In this document: in pieces, positions 36,165 to 45,264 of the stretch
Position numbering within the stretch: position 1 is the first letter of the stretch
Layout: the number at the start of each line of letters is the position of its first letter
NCBI RefSeq assembly: GCF_900636475.1
Contig: NZ_LR134283.1
Location: forward strand, 310,001-374,000
Source: Streptococcus anginosus
GTDB lineage: Bacteria; Bacillota; Bacilli; Lactobacillales; Streptococcaceae
Direction: 5' to 3'
DNA: 64,000 nt
Notes under the pieces: model-generated
The model's database searches: none
The model's input: only the letters and a program-made list of their open reading frames with translations
Told to the model about the DNA's origin: nothing
Made by a program: the position numbers and the translations under genes

Positions 36165-37559
36165 ATGATTTCATATAAAGAAAAAGAGATGATAATGGTC
36201 ATGAAATTTATGGCTGATCATTCTAGTGATTTTGCAGAACAGCTTATGGATACTCATAAGAAGATGACTGGTAGCGAAGCGGTTGTCGAATCAATTAATA
36301 TACTTCCTGAGATATCGAATTATGCCTCTTTAGTAGAGTATGTTAACAGCCAAGGGTATGATACGATTTTAAGAATGGAAGATTTGTTATCTGAGGAGGA
36401 TCTGGCTCAACTTGAGAAAGAATACGATGATATTGAAAGTGAGTTCAAAAGTCAAACAGGTTTGAATAAAACTGATGCTCTTTTTATTCTTATTGCAGTA
36501 GTATTACAAATGATTCGTCAATTCTTACAACCCTCTGTTAATTTTGATGCGTTCAAAAATAAGAAGGATAGACCGTCACACAATACTACCGCTGATGAGG
36601 CTAAGAAATCTGTATATGATAAAGACAAAGCAAGTACTATGAAGAATAAGGCGGAGAGCGACAAAACAGAGGGTTCAAGATATTATCATGCCTCAGTTCA
36701 AGAAATAGCAGATATAAATCATGTTCCATACGATGTGGTGAGTGGTACAAAAAAATTTAATGTGAAGCTTAGCGGAACGAATCATAGAGCCAAGACATTA
36801 GGACATGATCCTTGATTGGGTTATTTATTGGAAACTTGTAATATTTTAACAAATACTATGTCACTTGGAAAAGACAATGCATTTCGTACATTACATGTAG
36901 GAAAGGACACATCGGGTAAGCCAGCTGCTATAGCTGAGGCAAATCCGATAAAGATGTTTGAATATACGGTAAAAAGATATAAAGAATCAAAGGCAACAAT
37001 AGGTCTAGCATTTATTAAGCAAGCCTACCATATTAAATCTGACGAGTATTCGAAAGAAGGATTAAGCTTACCATTTTTGCAGTTGTTGGTAGATTCGGAT
37101 ATTATCAAGGAATTATGTGAGTCAGGAATAGACTATGCGAAATTGGATTTTTTGGGATCAGTCGGAGTTCAGACAGCATTAGCAGAGATGATTAATTACG
37201 TAATTTCTGTTGCTCATAGAATTACGATTATTTGCAAAGAAAATAAAAAGAATAACGAAACGATAACTTAAGACCAGTTACTTCAATTACTAAAGAAAAA
37301 TGTAACTTTACATGAAGTGAGAACAAGAAAAGTTATTATAATTTCTGAAAGCATAGCGTCTTTGGTAAATGCTGGTATTGCACTTATTACAGTAAAGAGA
37401 GGAACTGGAGATTTGGTGAAAAAGGTTGACATTGGGGGATATATTTCAACTATTTTTCACTTGTTTAATGATATTAGATTTATTACAAAAATAAAAAAAG
37501 ATTTTATTGCAAAAGCTATTGAAGAAAATTATCAAGACAAATTAGCACAAGTTAAGTAG
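36165..37559 (+). pseudogene. 464-codon accessory gene with two in-frame stop codons
   Basis: One reading frame runs from ATG 36165 to TAG 37557-37559, interrupted only by TGA (36813-36815) and TAA (37269-37271). The protein reads continuously across both, for example KTLGHDP, stop, LGYLLETCNILTNTMSLG. A hydrophobic segment TDALFILIAVVLQMIRQFLQ lies near residues 105-125. The GHDP..G....NILTNT element reminds me of a family in bacterial accessory islands, but I cannot name it. No frameshift is present over 1.4 kb, so the damage is recent or the stops are recoded. The first piece alone would be 216 residues. Confidence 0.7.
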
Positions 37560-37607
37560 TTTCTAATATGTCTCCTGTAATATTGCTACCATGATATCAA
37601 GCTTTAG

Positions 37608-37760
37608 CAGGCACCAGACTATGAATTCGAGAAAGTTCATCCTGCAGTCTTGTTTTTACATGCGCATTACGTTAAGTCTGTTGATCTATTATCTAAGCTA
37701 GATGTTGCTTATCAGGATATTCTTGCATTAGATGAGAATGATATTCAATTTATTGATTAA
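37608..37760 (+). pseudogene. 3' fragment of an unknown gene
   Basis: From CAG at 37608 to TAA at 37758-37760 there is an open frame with protein-like composition (PDYEFEKVHPAVLFLHAHYV, then KSVDLLSKLDVAYQDI, LALDENDIQFID). A TAG precedes it, and there is no start codon or ribosome site. It looks like the tail of a gene cut by past recombination. The rest of 37560-37840 is AT-rich, with nothing else recognisable. Confidence 0.4.
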
Positions 37761-37840
37761 AATTTACCTAATCAACAATCACCCACAGAGAGATAAAATC
37801 TGTGAAGTTTACATATAAATAACTGTTTTAAACAAAAAAC

Positions 37841-37902
37841 TGCAAGCGTTTTAAAGAAAAATTGGAAAAAGGATTGATAAAAACAAAAAGGTAGTATAGA
37901 AT
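37841..37902 (+). promoter_or_regulatory. phosphoglucomutase promoter with possible cre site
   Basis: TTGATA (37874-37879), 17 bases, TAGAAT (37897-37902) is the likely promoter. TGCAAGCGTTTTAA at 37841-37854 resembles a CcpA cre box with one mismatch, 20 bases upstream of the -35. The cre call is tentative. Confidence 0.5.
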
Positions 37903-37941
37903 GGAATTATTGAGAAATAACATATTAAAAGGAGTCGTTAT

Positions 37942-39633
37942 ATGAACTACAAAGAAGTTTATGAACAATGGCTAAACAATGATTTCTTCGATGAAGAAAC
38001 GAAAGCTGATTTGCTGTCTATTCAGGATGATGAAGCTGAGATCGAAGATCGATTCTACAAGGGTCTTGAGTTTGGGACCGCTGGTCTTCGTGGGAAATTG
38101 GGTGCTGGTACCAACCGTATGAATAAATACATGGTAGGAAAAGCAGCCCAGGCATTGGCTGAAACCTTGAAAGACCATGGTGAAGAAGCGATTAAAAGAG
38201 GTGTTGCAATCAGCTATGATGTCAGATATAAATCAAAAGAATTTGCTGAGTTGACCTGCTCTATCATGGCTGCTCATGGCATCAAAACTTATATTTACAA
38301 TGGCATTCATCCTACGCCAATGTGCTCGTATGCAATTAGAAAATTGCACTGTAAAGCAGGAGTTATGGTAACGGCTAGCCATAATCCACAAGAATACAAT
38401 GGCTATAAAGCGTATTGGGAAGAAGGTTCACAGATTTTAGATGATATTGCAGGACAAATTGCAGGTCATATGGATGAAATTGTGAATTTTGAAGACATCA
38501 AATCCATTCCTTTTGAAGAAGCCTTGGAAAGCGGTCTTGCAAATTATATTGATCCATCTGTCGAAGAAGATTACTACCAAGAAGTTCTCAATCTAACAAT
38601 CAATGAAGATGTTGATAAATCTATCAAGGTTGGCTATACGCCTTTGAATGGTACAGGAAATATTCCTGTCAGAGAAATTCTGAAAAGAAGAGGATTTGAA
38701 AATATCTTCGTCGTAAAGGAACAAGAATTTCCTGATCCAGATTTTACAACCGTTGGTTATCCCAATCCAGAATTTCCGAAAGCATTTGCTTACTCTGAAA
38801 AGCTTGGAAAAGAAAATAACTGTGATATTTTGATTGCCAATGACCCAGACTGCGATCGTGTTGCGCTGGAAGTAAGAAATGCAAACGGTGATTATGTCTT
38901 TTTAAATGGAAATAAGATTGGTGCTTTGCTTTCTTATTACATTTTCTCACAACGTTCTGCTCTCAATAATTTACCTGAAAATCCTGTCATGGTGAAATCT
39001 ATTGTTACAGGTGATTTATCTAGAGCGATTGCGAAGAAATATGGTATTGAAACAGTAGAAACCCTGACTGGATTTAAAAATATTTGTGGCAAAGCCAACG
39101 AGTATGATCGTACTAAAGAAAAAACGTATGTTTTCGGTTACGAAGAAAGTATCGGTTTCTGTTATGGAACATTTGTTAGAGATAAAGATGCTGTCAGTGC
39201 TTCTATGATGATCGTGGAGATGGCTGCTTACTTTAAGAAACAGGATAAGACTCTGTTAGATGTTTTAAATGATATCTATGCAGAATTTGGTTTCTATAAT
39301 GAAAGACAAGTTTCGCTTGAGTTAGAAGGTGTAGAAGGTCAGGAGCGAATTGGTCGCATGATGGAAGAATTTAGAGAACATCCTTTGACAACAATTGGAG
39401 CAATGGAACTTGAAAAAGTGATTGACTTTAAAGATGGCTACCTTGATTTTCCAAAACAAAACTGTTTGAAATATTACTTTAAAGATAGTTCATGGTATGC
39501 ACTCAGACCGTCAGGGACCGAACCTAAAATCAAACTATACATCTATTCAATTGGTAAAGATGAAAAGGAAAGTGTTGAAAAACTTGACCTCATCGAAAAG
39601 GCTTGCCGAGAAAAAATGGATAGTGTGAAATAA
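37942..39633 (+). CDS. pgm: phosphoglucomutase (alpha-D-phosphohexomutase superfamily)
   Basis: The 563-residue enzyme interconverts glucose 1-phosphate and glucose 6-phosphate, feeding UDP-glucose for capsule and wall polymers. The phosphoserine loop TASHNPQEYNGYK (Ser146), the metal-binding DPDCDR near residue 298, the sugar-binding GYEESIGF and the phosphate-binding RPSGTEPKIKLY are all present. The length matches the firmicute PgcA type. AAAGGAG precedes ATG 37942. It is the first intact chromosomal gene right of the mobile region. Confidence 0.9.
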   Translation: MNYKEVYEQWLNNDFFDEETKADLLSIQDDEAEIEDRFYKGLEFGTAGLRGKLGAGTNRMNKYMVGKAAQALAETLKDHGEEAIKRGVAISYDVRYKSKEFAELTCSIMAAHGIKTYIYNGIHPTPMCSYAIRKLHCKAGVMVTASHNPQEYNGYKAYWEEGSQILDDIAGQIAGHMDEIVNFEDIKSIPFEEALESGLANYIDPSVEEDYYQEVLNLTINEDVDKSIKVGYTPLNGTGNIPVREILKRRGFENIFVVKEQEFPDPDFTTVGYPNPEFPKAFAYSEKLGKENNCDILIANDPDCDRVALEVRNANGDYVFLNGNKIGALLSYYIFSQRSALNNLPENPVMVKSIVTGDLSRAIAKKYGIETVETLTGFKNICGKANEYDRTKEKTYVFGYEESIGFCYGTFVRDKDAVSASMMIVEMAAYFKKQDKTLLDVLNDIYAEFGFYNERQVSLELEGVEGQERIGRMMEEFREHPLTTIGAMELEKVIDFKDGYLDFPKQNCLKYYFKDSSWYALRPSGTEPKIKLYIYSIGKDEKESVEKLDLIEKACREKMDSVK

Positions 39634-39719
39634 GCACATATAAAAGAGTTTGGGACAAAAAGATTTCAATTTTTAAAAATCTTAATTATTAAGACCTTCA
39701 AATCTATAATTAAATGCGA

Positions 39720-39771
39720 AAAGCGAACAAAGCAGAATTCTGATTACCAGAAAACTAGTTTTGTTCGCTTT
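39720..39771. terminator. bidirectional terminator within an intergenic repeat
   Basis: AAAGCGAACAAA (39720-39731) and TTTGTTCGCTTT (39760-39771) are a perfect 12-bp stem, T-rich on both sides, shared by convergent pgm and the reductase gene. Flanking TTTGGGACAAAA near 39652 and TTTTGCCCCAGCT near 39788 are imperfect outer arms, so the whole 39650-39805 looks like a degenerate palindromic repeat element. Confidence 0.7.
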
Positions 39772-39814
39772 TTATATTTGAGGTCGGACTTTTGCCCCAG
39801 CTTCTTTTTGCTTT

Positions 39815-40783
39815 TTAAAGACTGGTCGAATGTTTTGGCTGTATTTTTTGGTCGGGATAGATATAATTCATGGCGTTGTTGATAGCTGTAGGAGCTTCGC
39901 CTAGTCCTGTGGCTATCAAATCAATCTTTCCGTCATAGCTACAGCAATCGCCAGCAGCATAGATACCTGCGACAGAAGTTTCTTGTTTGCTATTGACGAT
40001 AATCTTGTGGCGATTGAGTTCTATTCCCCATTTTTTTAAGTTTCCAACAGATGATTTGAAGCCATAATTGACAAAAAGCTGATCAAGCGGCAAGAGCTCT
40101 GTTTCATTGCTTTTCACTTTAGTAATCTCAAGATGAGTGAGTTTGTTTCCTTCACCTATAAGTTGACTTGGGATAAATGGTGTTTTAATCGTGACAGTAG
40201 AAGCTTTTAGTTCATTGACACTGTGTTCTAAAGCACGGAAGGTGTCTCGACGATGGATGATATGTGTCGGAGCGATTTTATCAAAAGCAAGTGCCCAATC
40301 CACTGCAGAATCACCACCTCCTAGAACCACAATGTTTTGTCCAGCGTATTGATTGATATTGGAAACGTGATAATGAATGTTTTCAAATTGTTCTACATTG
40401 TCCAAATCAAGTGAGCGAGGTTTAAAAGCACCACCTCCCATAGCAATCAAAATGGCTCTTGAAATGTGCTTCCCATTGCTAGTTGTTAAGGTAAATAATT
40501 CATCCTTTTTTTCAATATCTAATACAGTCTCATTGAGATGTATGCTTGTTTCAAATGTTTTTACTTGATCAATCAAACGATTAATCAATTCCTCACCTGT
40601 TAGATTAGTAAAACCAGGAACATCCAGAATTTTCTTTTCAGGATAGAGAATAGCTGGCTGTCCACCGAGCTGAGGTAGCGAATCAATCAAATTCACTTTT
40701 GCTTGACGCATGTGAGCATAAAAAGCAGCAAAAAGACCCACAGGCCCCCCACCAACAATCGTAATATCAAAAATTTCAGACAT
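39815..40783 (-). CDS. ferredoxin/flavodoxin--NADP+ reductase (thioredoxin reductase-like)
   Basis: The 322-residue flavoprotein has FAD-binding ITIVGGGPVGLFAAFYAHMR with LPQLGGQP, NADPH-binding VVLGGGDSAVDWAL with HRRDTFRA, and a C-terminal GIYAAGDCCSYDGK. It lacks the CxxC pair of thioredoxin reductases, which defines the type 2 ferredoxin-NADP+ reductase (YumC) group. It passes electrons between NADPH and ferredoxin or flavodoxin. It is transcribed leftward, divergent from pepN, and ends at the shared terminator. Confidence 0.85.
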   Translation of the reverse strand: MSEIFDITIVGGGPVGLFAAFYAHMRQAKVNLIDSLPQLGGQPAILYPEKKILDVPGFTNLTGEELINRLIDQVKTFETSIHLNETVLDIEKKDELFTLTTSNGKHISRAILIAMGGGAFKPRSLDLDNVEQFENIHYHVSNINQYAGQNIVVLGGGDSAVDWALAFDKIAPTHIIHRRDTFRALEHSVNELKASTVTIKTPFIPSQLIGEGNKLTHLEITKVKSNETELLPLDQLFVNYGFKSSVGNLKKWGIELNRHKIIVNSKQETSVAGIYAAGDCCSYDGKIDLIATGLGEAPTAINNAMNYIYPDQKIQPKHSTSL

Positions 40784-40869
40784 GATTTCTCCTTAAAATA
40801 GTAACGTATTTCTATTTTATCACAAAAAGAGGAAAACGATAGAGAAATTGTGTTAGGGCACGTGAATTA

Positions 40870-40878
40870 TGTTACAAT
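40870..40878 (+). promoter_or_regulatory. pepN extended -10 promoter
   Basis: TG, T, TACAAT at 40870-40878 lies 31 bases upstream of the pepN start codon; no clear -35 is seen. Confidence 0.5.
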
Positions 40879-40909
40879 AGTTACAGATTATATTATTAAG
40901 GAGATATAC

Positions 40910-43453
40910 ATGCAAGCAGTTGCACATTTTATTGAAACATTTGTTCCAGAACATTATGATATTTTTTTAGATTTGAATCGGGAGCAAAAAACGTTCACAG
41001 GTAAGGTCAGCATTAGCGGAGAAGCAAAAGGTGAAAAAATTTCTCTTCATCAGAAGGATTTGACAATCCAGTCCGTTGAGGTAGCTGGCGAAGCTCGTCC
41101 TTTCTCTGTAGATAATGAAAATGAAGCAGTTTACGTTGAGCTTGGTCAAGCAGGAGTTGTTGAAGTAATGCTGACTTATACAGGTAAAATTACAGATAAT
41201 ATGACGGGGATTTATCCTTCTTACTATACTGTTGATGGAGTCAAAAAAGAAGTTCTTTCTACTCAATTTGAAAGTCATTTTGCACGTGAAGCCTTTCCAA
41301 GTGTAGATGAGCCAGAAGCAAAAGCTACGTTTGACCTTTCTTTGAAATTCGATCAAGAAGCAGGAGAAATCGCACTTTCAAACATGCCAGAAGTTGATGT
41401 AGCACATCGAAAAGCAACTGGCATCTGGAAGTTTGCAACAACTCCTCGCATGTCGTCTTATCTTTTAGCGTTCGCAGCTGGTGATTTGCAGGGCGTTACA
41501 GCTAAAACAAAGAATGGCACTTTGGTGGGGGTATACTCTACTAAAGCGCATCCTGCTTCAAACTTAGAGTTTGCCCTAGATATTGCAGTTCGCTCTATTG
41601 ACTTTTATGAAGAATATTATGGGGTGAAGTATCCAATTCCTCAATCCTTACATGTAGCTTTACCAGACTTTTCTGCAGGAGCTATGGAAAATTGGGGCTT
41701 GGTCACTTATCGTGAAGTTTATCTTTTAGTAGATGAAAATTCAACTGTTACAAGCCGTCAGCAAGTAGCTCTTGTGATTGCTCACGAATTGGCTCACCAA
41801 TGGTTTGGTAATTTGGTTACAATGAAATGGTGGGATGACCTTTGGCTCAATGAAAGTTTTGCCAATATGATGGAATATGTCTGTGTGAACGCTATTGAGC
41901 CGACTTGGAACATTTTTGAGGACTTCCAAACAAGTGGCGTTCCTCTGGCTCTAAAACGGGATGCGACTGACGGTGTTCAATCTGTCCATGTGGAAGTAAA
42001 ACATCCAGACGAAATCAATACCTTATTTGATCCTGCGATTGTTTACGCTAAAGGAAGTCGTCTCATGCACATGCTTCGTCGTTGGCTAGGAGATGAAGCT
42101 TTTGCAAAAGGCTTGAATGCTTATTTTGCCAAACATCAATATGGTAATACAATTGGTCGTGACTTATGGAATGCTCTTGGTGCAGCTTCAGGACGTGACG
42201 TAGCAGCCTTTATGGATTCGTGGCTAGAACAACCAGGTTATCCTGTTTTGACAGCGGTTGTGGAAAATGATACTCTCAAAATTTCTCAAAAACAATTCTT
42301 TATTGGAGAAAAAGAAGAAAAAGGCCGTTTATGGGTTGTGCCATTGAATAGCAATTGGACTGGCATTCCAGATACTTTAGAAACCGAAACGCTTGAAATT
42401 CCAAATTATGCAGCTCTGGCAGCGCAAAATGAAGGAGCACTTCGTTTCAATACAGAAAATACGGCGCATTACATTACTGATTATCAAGGGGAATTGTTGG
42501 ATAATATTTTAGCAACTATTACGGACTTGGATAATACAAGTAAGTTACAAGTAGTACAAGAACGTCGTCTGTTGGCGGAAGCTGATTTTGTTTCATTTGC
42601 AGATTTGATTCCAGTGGTTGAAAAGTTAACCAATGAAACATCTTATCTTGTAGTATCTGCTGTGAAGGCTGTTCTAAATGGTTTGAAGACTTTTGTGGAC
42701 GAAGGGACAGAAACAGAGGCAGCCTTTAAAAAATTACTCGTTAAGCTGAATGAAGATAACTTTGACCGACTTGGCTTTGAAGCGAAAGACGGTGAAACAG
42801 ATGAAGATGAATTGGTACGTCAAATTGTTGTGGCAAATATGATTGCAGCTGATGATGAACAAGCGAGCCAAAAAGCAAGCCAAATCTTTGAAGCGCATCA
42901 AAAAAACTTGGAAAAACTTCCAGCAGCCACTCGTTTGCAAATTTTGATTAACCAAATCAAACACCATGAGACAAAAGAATTGACCGCTCAATATCTAGCA
43001 ACCTACATTGCAACGGTTGACGGTAACTTCCAACGTCAATTGGCTTCGACTCTTTCTTATACCAAGGACGAAACAACCCTCACCCATCTTTTAGAAGAAT
43101 GGAAAAATAAGGATGTTGTAAAACCGCAGGATTTAGCAATGAGCTGGTACTTTACTTTCTTGCAACACGATTTCACACAAGGAACTGTCTGGACTTGGGC
43201 ACGTGACAATTGGGATTGGATTAAAGCAGCTCTTGGTGGAGATATGAGTTTTGATAAATTTGTCATTTATCCAGCAAATATCTTTAAAACGCGTGAACGC
43301 TTGGCAGAATACAAGGCCTTCTTTGAGCCACAATTGTCTGATTTAGCTATCAGCCGTAACATTAGTATGGGAATCAAAGAAATTTCCGCTCGTATTGATT
43401 TGATTGACAAAGAAAAAGCAGCTGTTGAAGCAGCAATCAAAGCGACAGTATAA
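40910..43453 (+). CDS. pepN: aminopeptidase N, M1 family
   Basis: The 847-residue zinc metallopeptidase removes N-terminal residues from peptides in the cytoplasm. Exopeptidase motif GAMENWG is followed by zinc-binding HELAHQWFG (His292, His296) and NESFAN (Glu315). ATG 40910 with AAGGAG seven bases upstream is the real start; an upstream ATG at 40850 overlaps the promoter. Monocistronic, ending in a strong hairpin. Confidence 0.93.
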   Translation: MQAVAHFIETFVPEHYDIFLDLNREQKTFTGKVSISGEAKGEKISLHQKDLTIQSVEVAGEARPFSVDNENEAVYVELGQAGVVEVMLTYTGKITDNMTGIYPSYYTVDGVKKEVLSTQFESHFAREAFPSVDEPEAKATFDLSLKFDQEAGEIALSNMPEVDVAHRKATGIWKFATTPRMSSYLLAFAAGDLQGVTAKTKNGTLVGVYSTKAHPASNLEFALDIAVRSIDFYEEYYGVKYPIPQSLHVALPDFSAGAMENWGLVTYREVYLLVDENSTVTSRQQVALVIAHELAHQWFGNLVTMKWWDDLWLNESFANMMEYVCVNAIEPTWNIFEDFQTSGVPLALKRDATDGVQSVHVEVKHPDEINTLFDPAIVYAKGSRLMHMLRRWLGDEAFAKGLNAYFAKHQYGNTIGRDLWNALGAASGRDVAAFMDSWLEQPGYPVLTAVVENDTLKISQKQFFIGEKEEKGRLWVVPLNSNWTGIPDTLETETLEIPNYAALAAQNEGALRFNTENTAHYITDYQGELLDNILATITDLDNTSKLQVVQERRLLAEADFVSFADLIPVVEKLTNETSYLVVSAVKAVLNGLKTFVDEGTETEAAFKKLLVKLNEDNFDRLGFEAKDGETDEDELVRQIVVANMIAADDEQASQKASQIFEAHQKNLEKLPAATRLQILINQIKHHETKELTAQYLATYIATVDGNFQRQLASTLSYTKDETTLTHLLEEWKNKDVVKPQDLAMSWYFTFLQHDFTQGTVWTWARDNWDWIKAALGGDMSFDKFVIYPANIFKTRERLAEYKAFFEPQLSDLAISRNISMGIKEISARIDLIDKEKAAVEAAIKATV

Positions 43454-43463
43454 CAGTATAGAA

Positions 43464-43498
43464 AAGAAAAGGTTGAATGCGAATTTCAGCCTTTTCTT
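43464..43498 (+). terminator. terminator after pepN
   Basis: A 14-bp stem with one G-U pair (43464-43477 with 43485-43498) ends in a TTTTCTT arm and AT-rich sequence. Confidence 0.7.
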
Positions 43499-43549
43499 AT
43501 TGCATTTTGCTGTTTTATTAAAAAAGTGATAGTTTTTGAAAGAAAGTGC

Positions 43550-43596
43550 TTGACTTTGAAATGAATTGGTGTATAATAAATCTGTAAACGATTGCA
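43550..43596 (+). promoter_or_regulatory. fruRKA promoter and CcpA cre site
   Basis: TTGACT (43550-43555), 16 bases, TATAAT (43572-43577). TGTAAACGATTGCA (43583-43596) matches the cre consensus TGWNANCGNTNWCA at all but one position and covers the start point, so carbon catabolite repression is likely. Confidence 0.75.
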
Positions 43597-43603
43597 GGAA
43601 GGG

Positions 43604-44356
43604 GTGAGGTCTATCTTAAAATCAGAGCGCAAACAGGTGATTTTAGAAGAAATCAATCGTCATCAAGTTGTTTCTCTGGATAGCTTAGTTCGTTTGTTAA
43701 ATACGTCTGAATCAACAGTGCGTAGGGATTTAGATGAATTGGAAGATGAAAGAAAGCTGCGCCGGATTCACGGTGGAGCAGAAAGCATTCATTTCCTTCA
43801 AGAGGAAGAAAGCAATCAAGAAAAATCTATCAAAAACGTTCAAGATAAATTGCGAATTGCTCAAAAAGCGGCGGAATTGATACAAGAACAGGATGTTATT
43901 TTTATTGATGCTGGAACGACAAATGAATTGTTAATCAATGAGCTTTCAAGCAAACATATGACGGTTGTAACCAACTCCATTCACCATGCTACAAAGTTAG
44001 TTGAGAAAAACATTCCAACGGTTATTATCGGAGGAGTTGTCAAAAGCTCAACAGATGCTAGTATCGGTGGTGTTGCTTTGAATCAAATTGGTCAGTTGAA
44101 TTTCAACAAAGCCTTTATTGGTATGAATGGAATTGATGAAAATTTCTATACAACGCCTGATATGGAAGAAGGAGCAGTCAAACGAGCGATTCTTGAAAAC
44201 GCCAAGCAGACCTACATCTTAGCTGATGCTTCAAAAATCGGTCATTCCTCTTTCGTGAAAGTCGCCCCTATCAAACGTGCTAGCATTATTACGAGTGCAT
44301 GCGCTAATGAGCAATTGGAAAAGATAAAAGAAAAAACGGAGGTTATTGAAGTATGA
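43604..44356 (+). CDS. fruR: DeoR-family repressor of the fructose operon
   Basis: The protein of about 250 residues has a DeoR helix-turn-helix (KQVILEEINRHQVVSLDSLV, then LLNTSESTVRRDLDELE) with the RIHGGA hinge and a sugar-phosphate sensor domain (FIDAGTTNELLINEL, TVVTNSIHHA). It represses fruKA until fructose 1-phosphate appears. The start is unclear: homologues start at the residue before LKSERK, which here is ATC (43613) with AAGGGGTGAGG upstream; GTG 43604 and TTG 43592 are in frame but poorly spaced. It overlaps fruK by four bases. Confidence 0.85.
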   Translation: MRSILKSERKQVILEEINRHQVVSLDSLVRLLNTSESTVRRDLDELEDERKLRRIHGGAESIHFLQEEESNQEKSIKNVQDKLRIAQKAAELIQEQDVIFIDAGTTNELLINELSSKHMTVVTNSIHHATKLVEKNIPTVIIGGVVKSSTDASIGGVALNQIGQLNFNKAFIGMNGIDENFYTTPDMEEGAVKRAILENAKQTYILADASKIGHSSFVKVAPIKRASIITSACANEQLEKIKEKTEVIEV

Positions 44357-45264
44357 TTTATACTGTTACGCTTAACCCTTCTATTGACTATATTGTCCGT
44401 TTGGATAAGGTCAATGTTGGAAGCGTGAATCGTATGGAGAGCGATGATAAATTTGCTGGTGGAAAAGGCATCAACGTCAGTCGTGTGCTCAAACGTTTGG
44501 GAATTGACAATACAGCGACTGGCTTTATCGGTGGCTTTACTGGAAAATTTATTACTGATACCTTGGAAAATGAAGCGATTGCGACTAAATTTGTCCAAGT
44601 GTCAGAGGATACGCGTATCAACGTTAAGATTAAAGCAGACGCTGAGACAGAAATCAATGGAACGGGTCCGACTGTCTCACCAGAGCAATTGGTAGCCTTA
44701 AAAGATATTCTTTCAGGGCTTTCAGAGAAAGATACAGTTGTCTTTGCAGGGTCAAGCAATAAAAATCTAGGAAATGTCGTCTATAAAGAGTTAATTAGCT
44801 TGACGAGACAAACTGGAGCACAAGTCGTTTGTGATTTCGAGGGACAAACACTTATTGATTCACTAGAGTTTCAACCATTATTGGTAAAACCCAACAATCA
44901 CGAGTTAGGTGATATTTTTGGAGTGAAGCTGGAAAAATTGGATGAGATTGAAAAATACGCTCGTGAAATTCTAGCTAAAGGTGCGCAACATGTCATTATT
45001 TCTATGGCAGGAGACGGTGCGCTTTTGGTAACAAAGGACGGAGCTTATTTTGCAAAACCAATCAAGGGAATCGTAAAAAATTCTGTCGGAGCTGGTGACT
45101 CAATGGTTGCAGGCTTTACTGGCGAATTTGTCTGTTCAGGAAATGCTGTTGAAGCCTTCAAATGGGGAGTAGCTTGCGGGACGGCAACAACTTTCTCTGA
45201 TGACTTGGCAACAGCCGATTTTATTAACGAAACGTATGAAAAAGTAGAGGTAGAAAAAATATGA
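44353..45264 (+). CDS. fruK: 1-phosphofructokinase
   Basis: The 303-residue PfkB-family kinase phosphorylates fructose 1-phosphate to fructose 1,6-bisphosphate. It has the N-terminal TLNPSIDYIVRLD, the substrate loop GGKGINVSRVLKRLG, and the C-terminal catalytic NSVGAGDSMVAGF with the base Asp. It overlaps fruR and fruA by four bases each, so the three genes are translated together. Confidence 0.93.
   Translation: MIYTVTLNPSIDYIVRLDKVNVGSVNRMESDDKFAGGKGINVSRVLKRLGIDNTATGFIGGFTGKFITDTLENEAIATKFVQVSEDTRINVKIKADAETEINGTGPTVSPEQLVALKDILSGLSEKDTVVFAGSSNKNLGNVVYKELISLTRQTGAQVVCDFEGQTLIDSLEFQPLLVKPNNHELGDIFGVKLEKLDEIEKYAREILAKGAQHVIISMAGDGALLVTKDGAYFAKPIKGIVKNSVGAGDSMVAGFTGEFVCSGNAVEAFKWGVACGTATTFSDDLATADFINETYEKVEVEKI

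Noticed and set aside
41056..41356. antisense ORFs in pepN
   Set aside because: Cys/Phe-rich shadows without start signals.
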